A stretch of 61,942 nucleotides of DNA, from the NCBI GenBank assembly GCA_003599855.1, contig QZKG01000030.1, positions 1-61,942 on the forward strand, given 5' to 3'. Position numbers and translations under genes: made by a program. Below, in pieces: positions 26,015 through 34,688 of the stretch. Every line of letters begins with the position of its first letter. The stretch's first letter is position 1. The notes below the pieces were generated by a model. The model ran no database searches. It was not told where the DNA came from and saw only the letters and a program-made list of their open reading frames with translations. The DNA is from Gaiellales bacterium (lineage in GTDB: Bacteria > Actinomycetota > Thermoleophilia > BMS3ABIN01).

Positions 26015-27100
26015 TCAGCCCACCAGCCTTTCCACCTCGGCCCGGACGAGCTCACCCTCGACGTCGCAGTTGATCTGCGGCTCTCCGAGGGCTTTCAGCA
26101 GGACCATGTTCGCCGACAGATCGTCGGCCTTCTTGTCGCTGGCCATGGACGCCAACACCGCTTCGGGGTCGATGCCCTGCATCCGCACCGGCAGACCGAT
26201 GTCGCCCAGCAGCTCGCCCAGCCGCTCACCGTATTCCCCGGGCAAGCCCATCAGCCGCTGCGACAGGCCCACCGCGGCGATGAGCCCGAGCGCTACCGCC
26301 TGGCCGTGGGAATAAACCCCGTAGTCGCCGGCAGCCTCGATCCCGTGACCGACGGTATGCCCAAGGTTGAGCACAGCCCGGCGCCCGTAATCCCTCTCAT
26401 CCTCTGACACCACGCGCAGCTTGTACTCGATACAGCGCCGCACGACCGGCTCGACGAACGACATGTTCAGGTCGAGGAACTCGCCGCTGCTGGACTCAAG
26501 CGCCGAGAAGAAGTCCTCGCCGGTGAGCAGGGCATACTTGACCACCTCGGCCAGGCCCTCCTGCAGCTGCCGCTCGGGCAATGACTTCAGCAGGCCGGGG
26601 TCGGCCACGACCATGTCAGGCTGATAGAAAGAACCGACGTAATTCTTGGCTTCGCTGATATTGACGCCCACCTTGCCGCCGATGCTGCTGTCGACCTGGG
26701 AAAGCAGCGTCGTCGGCACCTGCATGAGTCCTATGCCGCGCATATAGGTGCTCGCCACGAAACCTGCCAGGTCACCCACGACGCCTCCGCCCAGCGCCAG
26801 TACGGCATCCCGTCTTCTTACCTGTAATTCAAAGAGTCTGGAATAGAGACGGGAAGCCTGCTCCAGGCTCTTGGCGCCCTCGCCGGGCTCCAGCACCACC
26901 TCGGCGATGCTGAAACCCTCAGAAGCCAGTGATGCTGAGATCCCTTCCAGGTACAGCCCGGCGACGTTGGAGTCGGTGACGATGACCACCTTGCCGGAAC
27001 GGCCGATGGACTTCCAGAGCTTGCCGACCGATTCCGATGCTCCCGAATCCAGAAAGATCGGGTATTCCTTGCTGCGCGTGCTGGCCAATAGCTGTATCAT
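26015..27100 (-). CDS. aroB: 3-dehydroquinate synthase
   Basis: Second step of the shikimate pathway; NAD- and zinc/cobalt-dependent. GGGVVGDLAGFVASTYMRGI and QVPTTLLSQVDSSIGGK bind NAD and substrate. Metal ligands are in GLAEVVKYAL (Glu), NLGHTVGHGIEA (His) and HGQAVALG (His). The length of 361 is typical. The start overlaps the aroK stop as ATGA. Confidence 0.96.
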   Translation of the reverse strand: MIQLLASTRSKEYPIFLDSGASESVGKLWKSIGRSGKVVIVTDSNVAGLYLEGISASLASEGFSIAEVVLEPGEGAKSLEQASRLYSRLFELQVRRRDAVLALGGGVVGDLAGFVASTYMRGIGLMQVPTTLLSQVDSSIGGKVGVNISEAKNYVGSFYQPDMVVADPGLLKSLPERQLQEGLAEVVKYALLTGEDFFSALESSSGEFLDLNMSFVEPVVRRCIEYKLRVVSEDERDYGRRAVLNLGHTVGHGIEAAGDYGVYSHGQAVALGLIAAVGLSQRLMGLPGEYGERLGELLGDIGLPVRMQGIDPEAVLASMASDKKADDLSANMVLLKALGEPQINCDVEGELVRAEVERLVG

Positions 27101-27615
27101 CCCTCAAGCCTTTCCAGAAACGTCCCTATCTCCGCCACGATATCTTTGACTTCCCTGCCCTCAGTATCGACGGTCAGTTTCGCCACCCGCCGGTAAAGCT
27201 CCCTCCGGGAATCATGCAGCTTCCCGAATTCCGCACGGTCCCTGGCCAGCGGCCTCCCGCCGCCACGGGACCTCTCGAAAGCCGTATCGGTGTCGACCTC
27301 GAGCAGCACTACCGCCGGCTCGTCCGCCAGCAGGCGCGAAACCCGCTCGCTGGTCACGGCGCCGCCGCCCAGGGATATGACCGCTCCCCCGCCCTGCGCT
27401 TCCCTGGCAAGCGCCTCGCTCACGACTTCTTCCTCGACAGCGCGGAAGTATGGCTCGCCGCGCCGGGCGAACGCCTGTGCGATGGAGATGCCCATCCTGT
27501 CCTCAGCCAGGCTGTCGGTATCGACGAAATCCATCCCCGTGGCGGCAGCCAGCGCTTTTCCCACAGCGGTCTTGCCGCTACCCATGAATCCGGCAAGTAT
27601 CACCCGGCGGGCCAA
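27097..27615 (-). CDS. aroK: shikimate kinase
   Basis: Fifth step of the shikimate pathway. The P-loop GFMGSGKT spans residues 9-16, D32 and D34 (VDTD) bind shikimate and Mg, and ISLGGGAV follows. The lid region around residues 115-125 carries GGGRPLARDR. 172 residues. The start is TTG, 16 bases inside the end of aroC, with AAGG 5 bases before it; a later GTG (27603) would cut the P-loop strand. Confidence 0.94.
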   Translation of the reverse strand: MARRVILAGFMGSGKTAVGKALAAATGMDFVDTDSLAEDRMGISIAQAFARRGEPYFRAVEEEVVSEALAREAQGGGAVISLGGGAVTSERVSRLLADEPAVVLLEVDTDTAFERSRGGGRPLARDRAEFGKLHDSRRELYRRVAKLTVDTEGREVKDIVAEIGTFLERLEG

Positions 27616-28775
27616 GAGGACCTTACCCTCTCAACGTAGCGCTGATGAGCTGAAAGCATGTCGCCCAGGAAATCGCCGCCGAACTTCTCCATCATGGCCC
27701 GCGCCACCTCGATGGCGACCATGGCCTCACCGACCACGGCTGCCGCCGGCACGGCGCAGACATCGCTGCGTTCCTTGTGGGCGGGAGCAGGTTTGCCGCT
27801 GACAGCGTCCACGGACCGCAAGGGCCGCGTCATGGTCGGTATCGGCTTCATGCATGCGCGCGCCACCAGCGGCTCGCCGTTGGTCATGCCGCCCTCCAGC
27901 CCGCCGGCACGGTTCGTGCGGCGGTGATAACCCTTTTCCCCGCTGAAAAAGATCTCGTCATGGACTTTTGAACCTGATTTACCCGCCAGGCGGAAACCCT
28001 CGCCGATCTCGGCTCCCTTGATGGCCGGGATGCTCATGAGGGCGCCCCCGATACGGCCACCCAGGCGTCCCGGTCCGCTGGTATACGATCCTATGCCTGG
28101 CTCTAGACCGAGCACGACGACCTCGAAGACGCCTCCCACCGATTCGCCTTCCTTCCTGGCGCCGTCGATCTCCCTCTTCATGTCCCTGGCCGCCCTCTCA
28201 TCGAGGCACCTGACCGGGGAACTGTCAACGCCACTGAAAGCTCCTGCAGTCCCAGTGTCCGCCTTGCGGGCCCTGACCCTGCCTATCTGGACCACATGGC
28301 TGTAAACCTCCACACCGAACTGTGACAGCAACTGCCTGGCGATGGCGCCCACGGCCACGCGCGCGGCGGTCTCCCGGGCGCTGGCCCGTTCCAGCACGCT
28401 GCGCATGTCGTCCAGTCCGAACTTGCCGGCGCCGGCCAAATCCGCGTGCCCCGGCCTCGGAACGCTCACCTTCTTCGATCGGGTAGCGCCATCAGCTGCA
28501 ACCGACATGACCCCGCTCCAGTTCTTCCAGTCGCGGTTCTCGATGGTGAGCGCTATCGGGCTGCCGAGCGTCAGGCCGTGCCTCACGCCGGCCGTGATCC
28601 GGGCCTCATCCTTCTCTATCTTCATCCTGCCGCCGCGGCCGTGTCCGAGCTGCCGCCTCGCCAGGTCGGCATTGATCTCGGCAACGCCGAGCTCGAGCCC
28701 GGCGGGGACGCCGTCCACCACGGCCGTCAGACCCGGCCCATGCGATTCTCCAGCTGTCATGTACTTGAAGAACAT
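27600..28775 (-). CDS. aroC: chorismate synthase
   Basis: Last step of the shikimate pathway, FMN-dependent. AGESHGPGLTAVVDG at the N-terminus, RPGHADLAGA near 110, SARETAARVAVG near 130, and GGMTNGEPLVARACMKPIPT near 300 are the family signatures. 391 residues, as expected. It heads the aroC-aroK-aroB-aroQ run; the pilus genes lie 117 bases upstream in the same direction. No good ribosome site is visible in front of the ATG. Confidence 0.96.
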   Translation of the reverse strand: MFFKYMTAGESHGPGLTAVVDGVPAGLELGVAEINADLARRQLGHGRGGRMKIEKDEARITAGVRHGLTLGSPIALTIENRDWKNWSGVMSVAADGATRSKKVSVPRPGHADLAGAGKFGLDDMRSVLERASARETAARVAVGAIARQLLSQFGVEVYSHVVQIGRVRARKADTGTAGAFSGVDSSPVRCLDERAARDMKREIDGARKEGESVGGVFEVVVLGLEPGIGSYTSGPGRLGGRIGGALMSIPAIKGAEIGEGFRLAGKSGSKVHDEIFFSGEKGYHRRTNRAGGLEGGMTNGEPLVARACMKPIPTMTRPLRSVDAVSGKPAPAHKERSDVCAVPAAAVVGEAMVAIEVARAMMEKFGGDFLGDMLSAHQRYVERVRSSWPAG

Positions 28776-28892
28776 ACGCTTATCTTATCTCAAGACTGCA
28801 AAAAACCTTCCGGTGAGACTTTGGCGGCAGACTCCTTCCCGCCTTGCCATGAGGATAAACACGTCCACCGCCTGACTCCTGCGGGAGCGTGG

Positions 28893-29426
28893 TTATTTGG
28901 GGGGTATATACGTCGTGCCACCAGTGGTGGCGCCGCTGTCGGTCGTTCCCCCGGTGGTCGTGCCCGTTGTCGTGCCCCCGGTGGTGCCGCCATCGATGAT
29001 AGTGCCGGTCCCGGTGCCCGTCGACGGGGTGATCGACGTGCCGGTGCCGCTGGTGCCGGTCCCGGTGCCAGTCCCGGAGACCACCTTCTGGATGAACGGG
29101 TCCTTGCGGTTGAACACTTTATCCCAGATGGAATTCACGCTTGAAAGGCTCGTGGCGCTGGACGACGAGGATGTGGATCTGGATGCGCCCGAGGACGAGG
29201 ACGAACGTGACGTTGTCGACGTGGCCGATGTGCCGCTAGTCCGGCTGGATGTCTCGGAGCTCGGCCTTGTCTCAGCCTTGGTAGCCGCTGACTGCTGGTC
29301 CTCGTCGCCATTGCCGCCGCACGAGACAGCCAGCGAGACAGACATGATGACCAGCACCAGCGCCGCCACCGCCGCCAGGAGCGGTGAGCTCTGGGAGTCT
29401 TCTATCTTCTTGATGACAGAACGCAT
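28893..29426 (-). CDS. Ser/Thr-rich membrane-anchored protein in the pilP position
   Basis: 177 residues, starting at ATG 29426 with AGAGG 4 bases before it. The N-terminal 20 residues are charged, then a hydrophobic segment (about 17-36) ends in AVSCGG, which resembles but does not match a lipobox well. Residues about 45-95 are almost only Ser, Thr, Arg and Ala. Then comes NSIWDKVFNRKDPFIQKV, and residues about 118-177 are Gly/Thr repeats (GTGTGT, TTGGTT). It lies 7 bases after pilO, where pilP stands in Proteobacteria. The DPF motif resembles PilP, which also has a short conserved DPF stretch. Function inferred from position only. Confidence 0.55.
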   Translation of the reverse strand: MRSVIKKIEDSQSSPLLAAVAALVLVIMSVSLAVSCGGNGDEDQQSAATKAETRPSSETSSRTSGTSATSTTSRSSSSSGASRSTSSSSSATSLSSVNSIWDKVFNRKDPFIQKVVSGTGTGTGTSGTGTSITPSTGTGTGTIIDGGTTGGTTTGTTTGGTTDSGATTGGTTYIPPK

Positions 29427-29433
29427 CTTGCCT

Positions 29434-30069
29434 CTATCCTCCTGCCGCTGCCTCGTCATTCGCTCCGGACTGGCTCTGCGGTTTATCCGTCGCGGCCGGC
29501 GCCATCGTCGTATAGGCGTTTATGCCCAGGGTAACGGTGACGTTGTCCCACTTGAGGAACTCGCCCTCTTCCAGGGTGATGTCGACCACGCTCAGGAACC
29601 GGCCGCTGACGTTCACCTCATTGCCTTCGAGCCTGGCATAGTTTTCGACACGATAAAGAAATTCATTTACATCGAAGAAGCGCCCCTCGAACTTCATCTC
29701 GATCGGGATGACCGTCGCGCCAGCGCCTGGCACAGGGACGTCCGGCTCGATCTTGACGAAATCGATCCCGGCATCGTTGGCGCTCTTCTGCAACTCGACG
29801 ATCAACGACGGTATCTGCTCATCGCCCGGCACCAGCTTGTCCAGCTTGAGCAGCTCGCCGCGTGCCTCCTGGGCGGCAGCCCTCTCCTGTTCCAGGTTCT
29901 TGAGCCGCGCAGTGTTGCGGTCGTACGTCTCCTTCTCGACCCGCGCCTGTTCGTTGACTTCGTCGATCTCACCCCGCTTGGGGCTGATCAGGAAGAAATA
30001 CCACAAGGCCACGACGGCCAGGAAGCCGATGGCCGCCAGTATGATTATGTCCCGTTTCCTGATCGTCAT
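29434..30069 (-). CDS. pilO: type IV pilus assembly protein PilO
   Basis: A bitopic inner-membrane protein of 211 residues: short cytosolic start, one membrane helix (about 8-28), coiled coil (about 33-75), then a ferredoxin-like periplasmic/extracytoplasmic domain with the PilO pattern LVPGDEQIPSLIVELQ and FEGRFFDVNEFLYRVENYAR. It pairs with PilN to align the pilus machine. It begins 13 bases after pilN. The C-terminal 25 residues are Ser/Ala/Gln-rich and disordered. Confidence 0.85.
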   Translation of the reverse strand: MTIRKRDIIILAAIGFLAVVALWYFFLISPKRGEIDEVNEQARVEKETYDRNTARLKNLEQERAAAQEARGELLKLDKLVPGDEQIPSLIVELQKSANDAGIDFVKIEPDVPVPGAGATVIPIEMKFEGRFFDVNEFLYRVENYARLEGNEVNVSGRFLSVVDITLEEGEFLKWDNVTVTLGINAYTTMAPAATDKPQSQSGANDEAAAGG

Positions 30070-30082
30070 GATAAAACCGCCA

Positions 30083-30820
30083 TCAACTGTTACCTGTGGA
30101 AGTGCCGGTTCCGGTGCGGGTCGTACCGGTGCCGCCGGTGCTGGTGGTGGATGTCCCCGTCCGCGAGCCGTCGGACGGCAGCTCCTCGCCGGCAGACGGC
30201 GCGATCGCCGGCTGCGAGATGGCGCCCTCGAGCTTGAGCGATGCGCCGATCTCGAACTGGATCACGTACTGGCCATCCTCGAGTATCTTTTCCGCCAGGA
30301 TCAGCTCGACATTCTCCAGCGAAGGTATCAGCCCCAGCCTTACCATGAAGACCGCCACGGAGGGCATGGAATCCTCGTAAGTCCGGCCCTCGATGATGAA
30401 ATCGTGGTCAGCTGCCTGGCCAGAAGCCTGTCCTCCCGCAAGATCCATCAGCCAGGGCACCTTGCCCTCGATCTTCTTGAACCAGATGTCATCGGGCACC
30501 ACGAAAGCGATGTCGTCCAGGGTGCGCGACCATTTGTGCCGCTGGGACTCCAGCAGCGCCACCTGCAGCTGCTTGTCCTGCTTCTGCTGGCCAATGGCCT
30601 CGTAGCGGTCCAGTTCCTCCACGTCCTTCTTCTGGGCCGCGTTGTTGTCCTTGTAGCGCTGCAGCTCATCGTTGGCGGCTCCAAGTTTCTGGTCGAAGTA
30701 GACGTACCCGCCCACCATGCCGATGAGTACGACGGCGACGCCCGCCACCGGTACGATGACGAACTGGCGCCTGATCTCTCGCGCCCTCTCCTCCTTCGGT
30801 ACCAGGTTTACTTTAGGCAT
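30083..30820 (-). CDS. pilN: type IV pilus assembly protein PilN
   Basis: 245 residues. The N-terminus MPKVNLVPKE is the conserved PilN motif that binds PilM. One membrane helix (about 22-43), a coiled coil (about 45-85), and an extracytoplasmic fold (about 95-205) follow. The last 40 residues are Thr/Gly/Ser-rich (GTGT, TSTTST), like the next-but-one gene. The start overlaps the pilM stop as TGATG. Confidence 0.87.
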   Translation of the reverse strand: MPKVNLVPKEERAREIRRQFVIVPVAGVAVVLIGMVGGYVYFDQKLGAANDELQRYKDNNAAQKKDVEELDRYEAIGQQKQDKQLQVALLESQRHKWSRTLDDIAFVVPDDIWFKKIEGKVPWLMDLAGGQASGQAADHDFIIEGRTYEDSMPSVAVFMVRLGLIPSLENVELILAEKILEDGQYVIQFEIGASLKLEGAISQPAIAPSAGEELPSDGSRTGTSTTSTGGTGTTRTGTGTSTGNS

Positions 30821-32577
30821 CAGGGTCCCTCGTCTTCCATGGAGAGTCCGATAGCGATGGCCAGGCGCGGCCCGAGCGCCATGAGCTCCTCATCGGTGAA
30901 AACGCTCTTGTTGTCCACGATGCTCCGGGTCGGGTCACCCATCCTCACTTCGAAGGGGAACATCTGCGAGAGGTGTTTTTCCAGGTTGGGCATCAAGGCG
31001 CCGCCGCCGCTCAGCAACAGGACGCTGATCGGCACCGCTGATTCCTGTGACATGTAATAGTCGAACGATCGCCTGAGCTCGTCAGCCAGCGTCTCCGTGG
31101 TCACTTCGAGCACTCGCTGGACCTGGGTGATGCGCTCCTCTTCGCTCATGGCCGGCTCGTTCTCGCCGCCGGGCGCCATCATGCGCTCATCAGGAGGGCC
31201 AAACCCTCCGCCATGCCCGGCGCCGGGGGCGGCAGGCTCTTCCCCAGTCCCGCCCGCCTCGAAATGCTCCATATCCTCCCCGGATGGCCTGAAGGGCAGG
31301 TCTTCCGGCCCCATGTCCTCGATAAAGGGCACGCTGTCGTCCGCAGGCTCCTCCGGGGCAGGCGCTGCCAGATGCTCCGCGCCGGGTTCAGACAGGCCGG
31401 CCTTGATCTTGAGCACTTCGGCCTCCTCGAACTTTATGCCCTGGTGCTCTGCTACAGCCTTGGTGAAATCGTCGCCGCCGAAAGATATGATACGCGTGAA
31501 CTGCGGGTCACCGCCGACATCCACCACGATGTTGGTGATGTCCGAGGCGATGTTTGCGATCGCGATCGCCTCGCTGCTCCTTTGCTCGTCGAGGAAACTG
31601 CCGCTGCGCATCGACCGCATCATGGCGAACGCCTGCAGGTCGATACCATCGATCATCAGCTTCGCCTTCTTCACCGCGTTGACGAAATCCATCACCATGT
31701 CCTTCTGGGCCGCTACCACCAGCACCTTCTGCATCTCGATGCCGTCCTCGTCTACGGCGGTCCCCATCACGTGATGGGCGAAAACAGCCTCTTCAGCCGG
31801 TATCGGGATGTAGTCCTGGGCCTGGAACTCGATGGCGGAGAGAAGCTCCTTATCGTCCAGCATGGGGAAGTCGAGGGCCCTGACCACTACCTTCTGGTTC
31901 GCGAGCCCCAGCGCCACCTTGCGCCCCTTGATCTTGTGCTTCTTCCAGAAATCCCTGAGGGCGAAGGCAAGGGCTTCCACGTCACGCACCTCCCCTTCAC
32001 TGATGAGTCCTTCGGGAAGATTGTCGAGCGCTGCCTGCAGCAGCACGGAACCGCCGGTCTGATGCTTGAGCCGGGCCGCAGTGATCGATGTCCGGCCGAT
32101 ATCGAGCCCCACCGGGCTGATCTTCGTGCCCCCGATGGAGCCGCCCCGCTTGGCTTTCTTCACCTTCTTTGCCGGCGGTTTACCTCCAGCTTCGCCAGCG
32201 GTGGCGCGCTTCTTGCCGAAAAGCGGCTTCTTCTCTTTCTTCTTGCCCTTCTTCGCTTTCGCCTTGGCGGCCCTGGGAGCCTTCGGCGGCTTTTCCTTTT
32301 TGGCTTTCTTGCGGGGAGGCTTTTCTTTCTTTTGTTTCTTTGGCTGCTTTTCCGCTTTGGCGGGCACGGGCTCGCCGGCAGCTTCCTTCTTCTTCCCGAA
32401 CAGGGACTTCTTCTTCCCCTCGGATTCAGGCATATCGCGGGAAGACCTGGGTGGCCGCGGACCTTTCGTCGCGAACTCCGGACCGCCCTTCCCGGCTCCT
32501 TCGCTCACGGGACGCTCACCCGCCCCCCCATCCTCAGCGGGTTTATCGCCGCCATTCTTTTTAAAAAGGTTCGCCAT
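30820..32577 (-). CDS. pilM: type IV pilus assembly protein PilM with a long basic N-terminal extension
   Basis: Actin-like cytosolic ATPase that recruits PilN. The core begins around residue 152 with ISPVGLDIGRTSITAARL and ends with LLLSGGGALMPNLEKHLSQMFP. Before it stand about 150 residues rich in Lys, Pro and Ala, with three short look-alikes (NLFKKN, SLFGKKK, PLFGKKR). A second insertion (about 393-475) is acidic and Pro/Gly-rich. With 585 residues it is far longer than the usual 350. ATG at 32577 fits the MANLFKK start; TTG six codons earlier has GAGGG upstream and is also possible. It heads pilM-N-O-(P). No pilQ follows. Confidence 0.88.
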   Translation of the reverse strand: MANLFKKNGGDKPAEDGGAGERPVSEGAGKGGPEFATKGPRPPRSSRDMPESEGKKKSLFGKKKEAAGEPVPAKAEKQPKKQKKEKPPRKKAKKEKPPKAPRAAKAKAKKGKKKEKKPLFGKKRATAGEAGGKPPAKKVKKAKRGGSIGGTKISPVGLDIGRTSITAARLKHQTGGSVLLQAALDNLPEGLISEGEVRDVEALAFALRDFWKKHKIKGRKVALGLANQKVVVRALDFPMLDDKELLSAIEFQAQDYIPIPAEEAVFAHHVMGTAVDEDGIEMQKVLVVAAQKDMVMDFVNAVKKAKLMIDGIDLQAFAMMRSMRSGSFLDEQRSSEAIAIANIASDITNIVVDVGGDPQFTRIISFGGDDFTKAVAEHQGIKFEEAEVLKIKAGLSEPGAEHLAAPAPEEPADDSVPFIEDMGPEDLPFRPSGEDMEHFEAGGTGEEPAAPGAGHGGGFGPPDERMMAPGGENEPAMSEEERITQVQRVLEVTTETLADELRRSFDYYMSQESAVPISVLLLSGGGALMPNLEKHLSQMFPFEVRMGDPTRSIVDNKSVFTDEELMALGPRLAIAIGLSMEDEGP

Positions 32578-32814
32578 CAGTTCTTTGCAGCCCAAAAAGC
32601 CCTCATGGGCTCCTGACCATGTTCGACGACTTTGCCGTCTTTTCCTTTATCCATGCGCTTCAAACATGTGTTTCCCGCCTCATGCCCGGATTATTCGCCC
32701 ATCATCGGTAACTGGTCCGCTTTTCTTGACCATACCCTCCAGCGTGGACGTCCCACCGCCGACATCAGGCGCAACCCCCCTCCGACGGGTAAAACACGGA
32801 CATTTCCGGCCTGC

Positions 32815-33606
32815 TCATCGTGAGGGATCATGCCCGCCCAGCAGCTCACCCAGCTTTGCTTCAGGGTCATCATCACGCATCAGGGCCTCTCCTATCAGGA
32901 ATGCATCAACCCCAATGCCTGCAAGTCTCCTGATGTCGTCCCTGGTCGAGATGCCGCTCTCGCTGACGAGGAGCACCCCGTCGGGAACAGAGTCTATCAA
33001 ATCGGCTGTCGTATCCAAATCGACCCTGAAAGTCCTGAGGTCACGGTTGTTGACTCCCACGAGGCGGGCTCCCTGGCCGAGCGCCCGCTCGAGCTCTTCC
33101 CGGTCATGTACCTCCACGAGGCAGTCGAGCCTGGCCTCGCCGGCTTCGGCCATCAACCCCGCCAGCTCATCGTCCGTGAGCGCGGCAACGATCAGCAGGA
33201 TCGCGTCGGCGCCGGCTGCTGCCGCCTCCCACACCTGGTAGGGATCGATGATGAAATCCTTCCTCAGGACCGGCAGGCTGCAGGCCGCGCGCGCGGCGCG
33301 CAGATCATCCAGGCTGCCGAGAAAGAAGGATTCTTCGGTCAGGACCGACACCGCCCTCGCCCCAGCTCGTTCATAAGCTGCGGCGACGCCGGCAACGTCG
33401 AGGTCGGGACGGATCATACCTTTGGAGGGTGAAGCTCTCTTGATTTCAGCGATTATGGAAACTCCGGGCTCTGCTACCGCGTCGGCGAGCGACTTATAAT
33501 CTAAGATCGGAAGGTTCGCGCGTATCTCTGAGAGGGGATGTTTCTTTCTCCTGGATTCCAGGCTTTCCCGTGTGGCGACAAGGATCTTTTCCAGGAACTC
33601 TGACAA
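32815..33606 (-). CDS. trpC: indole-3-glycerol phosphate synthase
   Basis: Fourth step of tryptophan synthesis. The TIM-barrel signature IIAEIKRASPSKGMI near 50-65, VLRKDFIIDPYQV near 115, LVEVHDREEL near 163, VGVNNRDLRTF near 183 and SESGIS near 214 are all present. 263 residues. The start is TTG, 8 bases after the trpD stop; the ribosome site is poor. It is the last trp gene here; trpF, trpB and trpA do not follow. Confidence 0.95.
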   Translation of the reverse strand: MSEFLEKILVATRESLESRRKKHPLSEIRANLPILDYKSLADAVAEPGVSIIAEIKRASPSKGMIRPDLDVAGVAAAYERAGARAVSVLTEESFFLGSLDDLRAARAACSLPVLRKDFIIDPYQVWEAAAAGADAILLIVAALTDDELAGLMAEAGEARLDCLVEVHDREELERALGQGARLVGVNNRDLRTFRVDLDTTADLIDSVPDGVLLVSESGISTRDDIRRLAGIGVDAFLIGEALMRDDDPEAKLGELLGGHDPSR

Positions 33607-33614
33607 TTAGCGGT

Positions 33615-34670
33615 TCAGTTCCCTCGCTTGGTGAATTCGATGAATTGCGACAGTCTGTCCGATGCGGCGCCGCTGTCAATACTTCCCGCGGCCAGCTCCA
33701 CCCCGGCCGCCATCGATTCCGCCACGCCGGCCACATAAAGAGCCGCCCCAGCGTTGAGGAGTACTATATCACGCCGGCCACCTGTTTCGCCCCTGAGCAC
33801 CGAGCGGATGATGCCGGCGTTCTCACGGGCGTCGCCGCCTTTGAGCGCGGCCGGGTCTTCCAGGCGGCTGATGCCGTAGTCCTCGGGCACCACCTCATAG
33901 ACATTGACGCCGTCGATGCCGTCCCGGATCTCGGCGATGGCGCTCGGTCCGCAGACGGTGATCTCGTCGAGCCCGTCTGAACCGTGCGCCACGATCCCGT
34001 GCCGGCAGCCCAGCAGTTTGAGCGATATCGCCATCACTTCCAGCAGGCCGGGGTCGGAGACGCCGACAAGCTGGTAGAGGGCACCGGCGGGGTTGGTCAG
34101 GGGTCCCAGGAAGTTGAAAGTCGTCCGGATACCCAGCTCCATCCTGACCGGGATGACGTGCTTCATCGCCTGATGATGCACCGGGGCGAACATGAAGCCG
34201 ATGCCTGCCTCCCTGATGCATTCGCCTACCCTTTCAGGAGGCAGTTCGATGACCGCGCCCAACGCCTCCAGCACGTCGGCGCTGCCGCAGAGGCTGGTGG
34301 CGCTGCGGTTGCCGTGCTTGGCTACGCGCGCTCCGGCGCCGGCAACTACGAAGGCAGCGGCGGTGGAGACGTTGAAGGTCCCCGACTTGTCGCCGCCGGT
34401 CCCGCAGGTATCCACGAGCCCGTGGTCCTCCAGGGGCACCCTGGCCGAGAACTCACGCATGGTCCTGGCCAGGCCGGTTATCTCTCCCACCGTCTCTCCC
34501 TTGGCCCTGAGTGAAGTCAAGAACGCCGCCGTCTGGACCTCGCTGGCGTTGCCGGACATCACCTCGCGCAGCACCGCGGCGGCATCGGGCTCCTCCAGGT
34601 CGCCGCCGCTGACCAGCGTCTCTATGGCCGTCGTCAGAATCTCGTTCGGCACGCCCTCATCGACCTCCAT
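33615..34670 (-). CDS. trpD: anthranilate phosphoribosyltransferase
   Basis: Second step specific to tryptophan. The phosphoribosyl diphosphate loop DTCGTGGDKSGTFNVST near 87-103, KHGNRSATSLCGSADVLEALG near 118-138, and FAPVHHQAMKHVIPVR near 160-175 are present. 351 residues. Ribosome site AGGCGGA stands next to the ATG. It follows trpG by 18 bases. Confidence 0.96.
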   Translation of the reverse strand: MEVDEGVPNEILTTAIETLVSGGDLEEPDAAAVLREVMSGNASEVQTAAFLTSLRAKGETVGEITGLARTMREFSARVPLEDHGLVDTCGTGGDKSGTFNVSTAAAFVVAGAGARVAKHGNRSATSLCGSADVLEALGAVIELPPERVGECIREAGIGFMFAPVHHQAMKHVIPVRMELGIRTTFNFLGPLTNPAGALYQLVGVSDPGLLEVMAISLKLLGCRHGIVAHGSDGLDEITVCGPSAIAEIRDGIDGVNVYEVVPEDYGISRLEDPAALKGGDARENAGIIRSVLRGETGGRRDIVLLNAGAALYVAGVAESMAAGVELAAGSIDSGAASDRLSQFIEFTKRGN

Positions 34671-34688
34671 TCCGCCTGTAGCTTGTTT

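Noticed and set aside
28897..30237. 446-codon plus-strand frame rich in Val/Pro opposite the pilus genes
   Set aside because: It is the reverse of the Gly/Thr repeat region and of pilO on the other strand; no family match and no ribosome site. Antisense shadow.
31213..32616. 467-codon plus-strand frame opposite pilM
   Set aside because: Complement of the Lys-rich and acidic parts of PilM; no recognisable domain.
32578..32814. riboswitch or promoter element in the 237-base gap before pilM
   Set aside because: Looked for a second GEMM core because pili are often under c-di-GMP, but GGACGCAAAGC and GGGCAAACC are absent.
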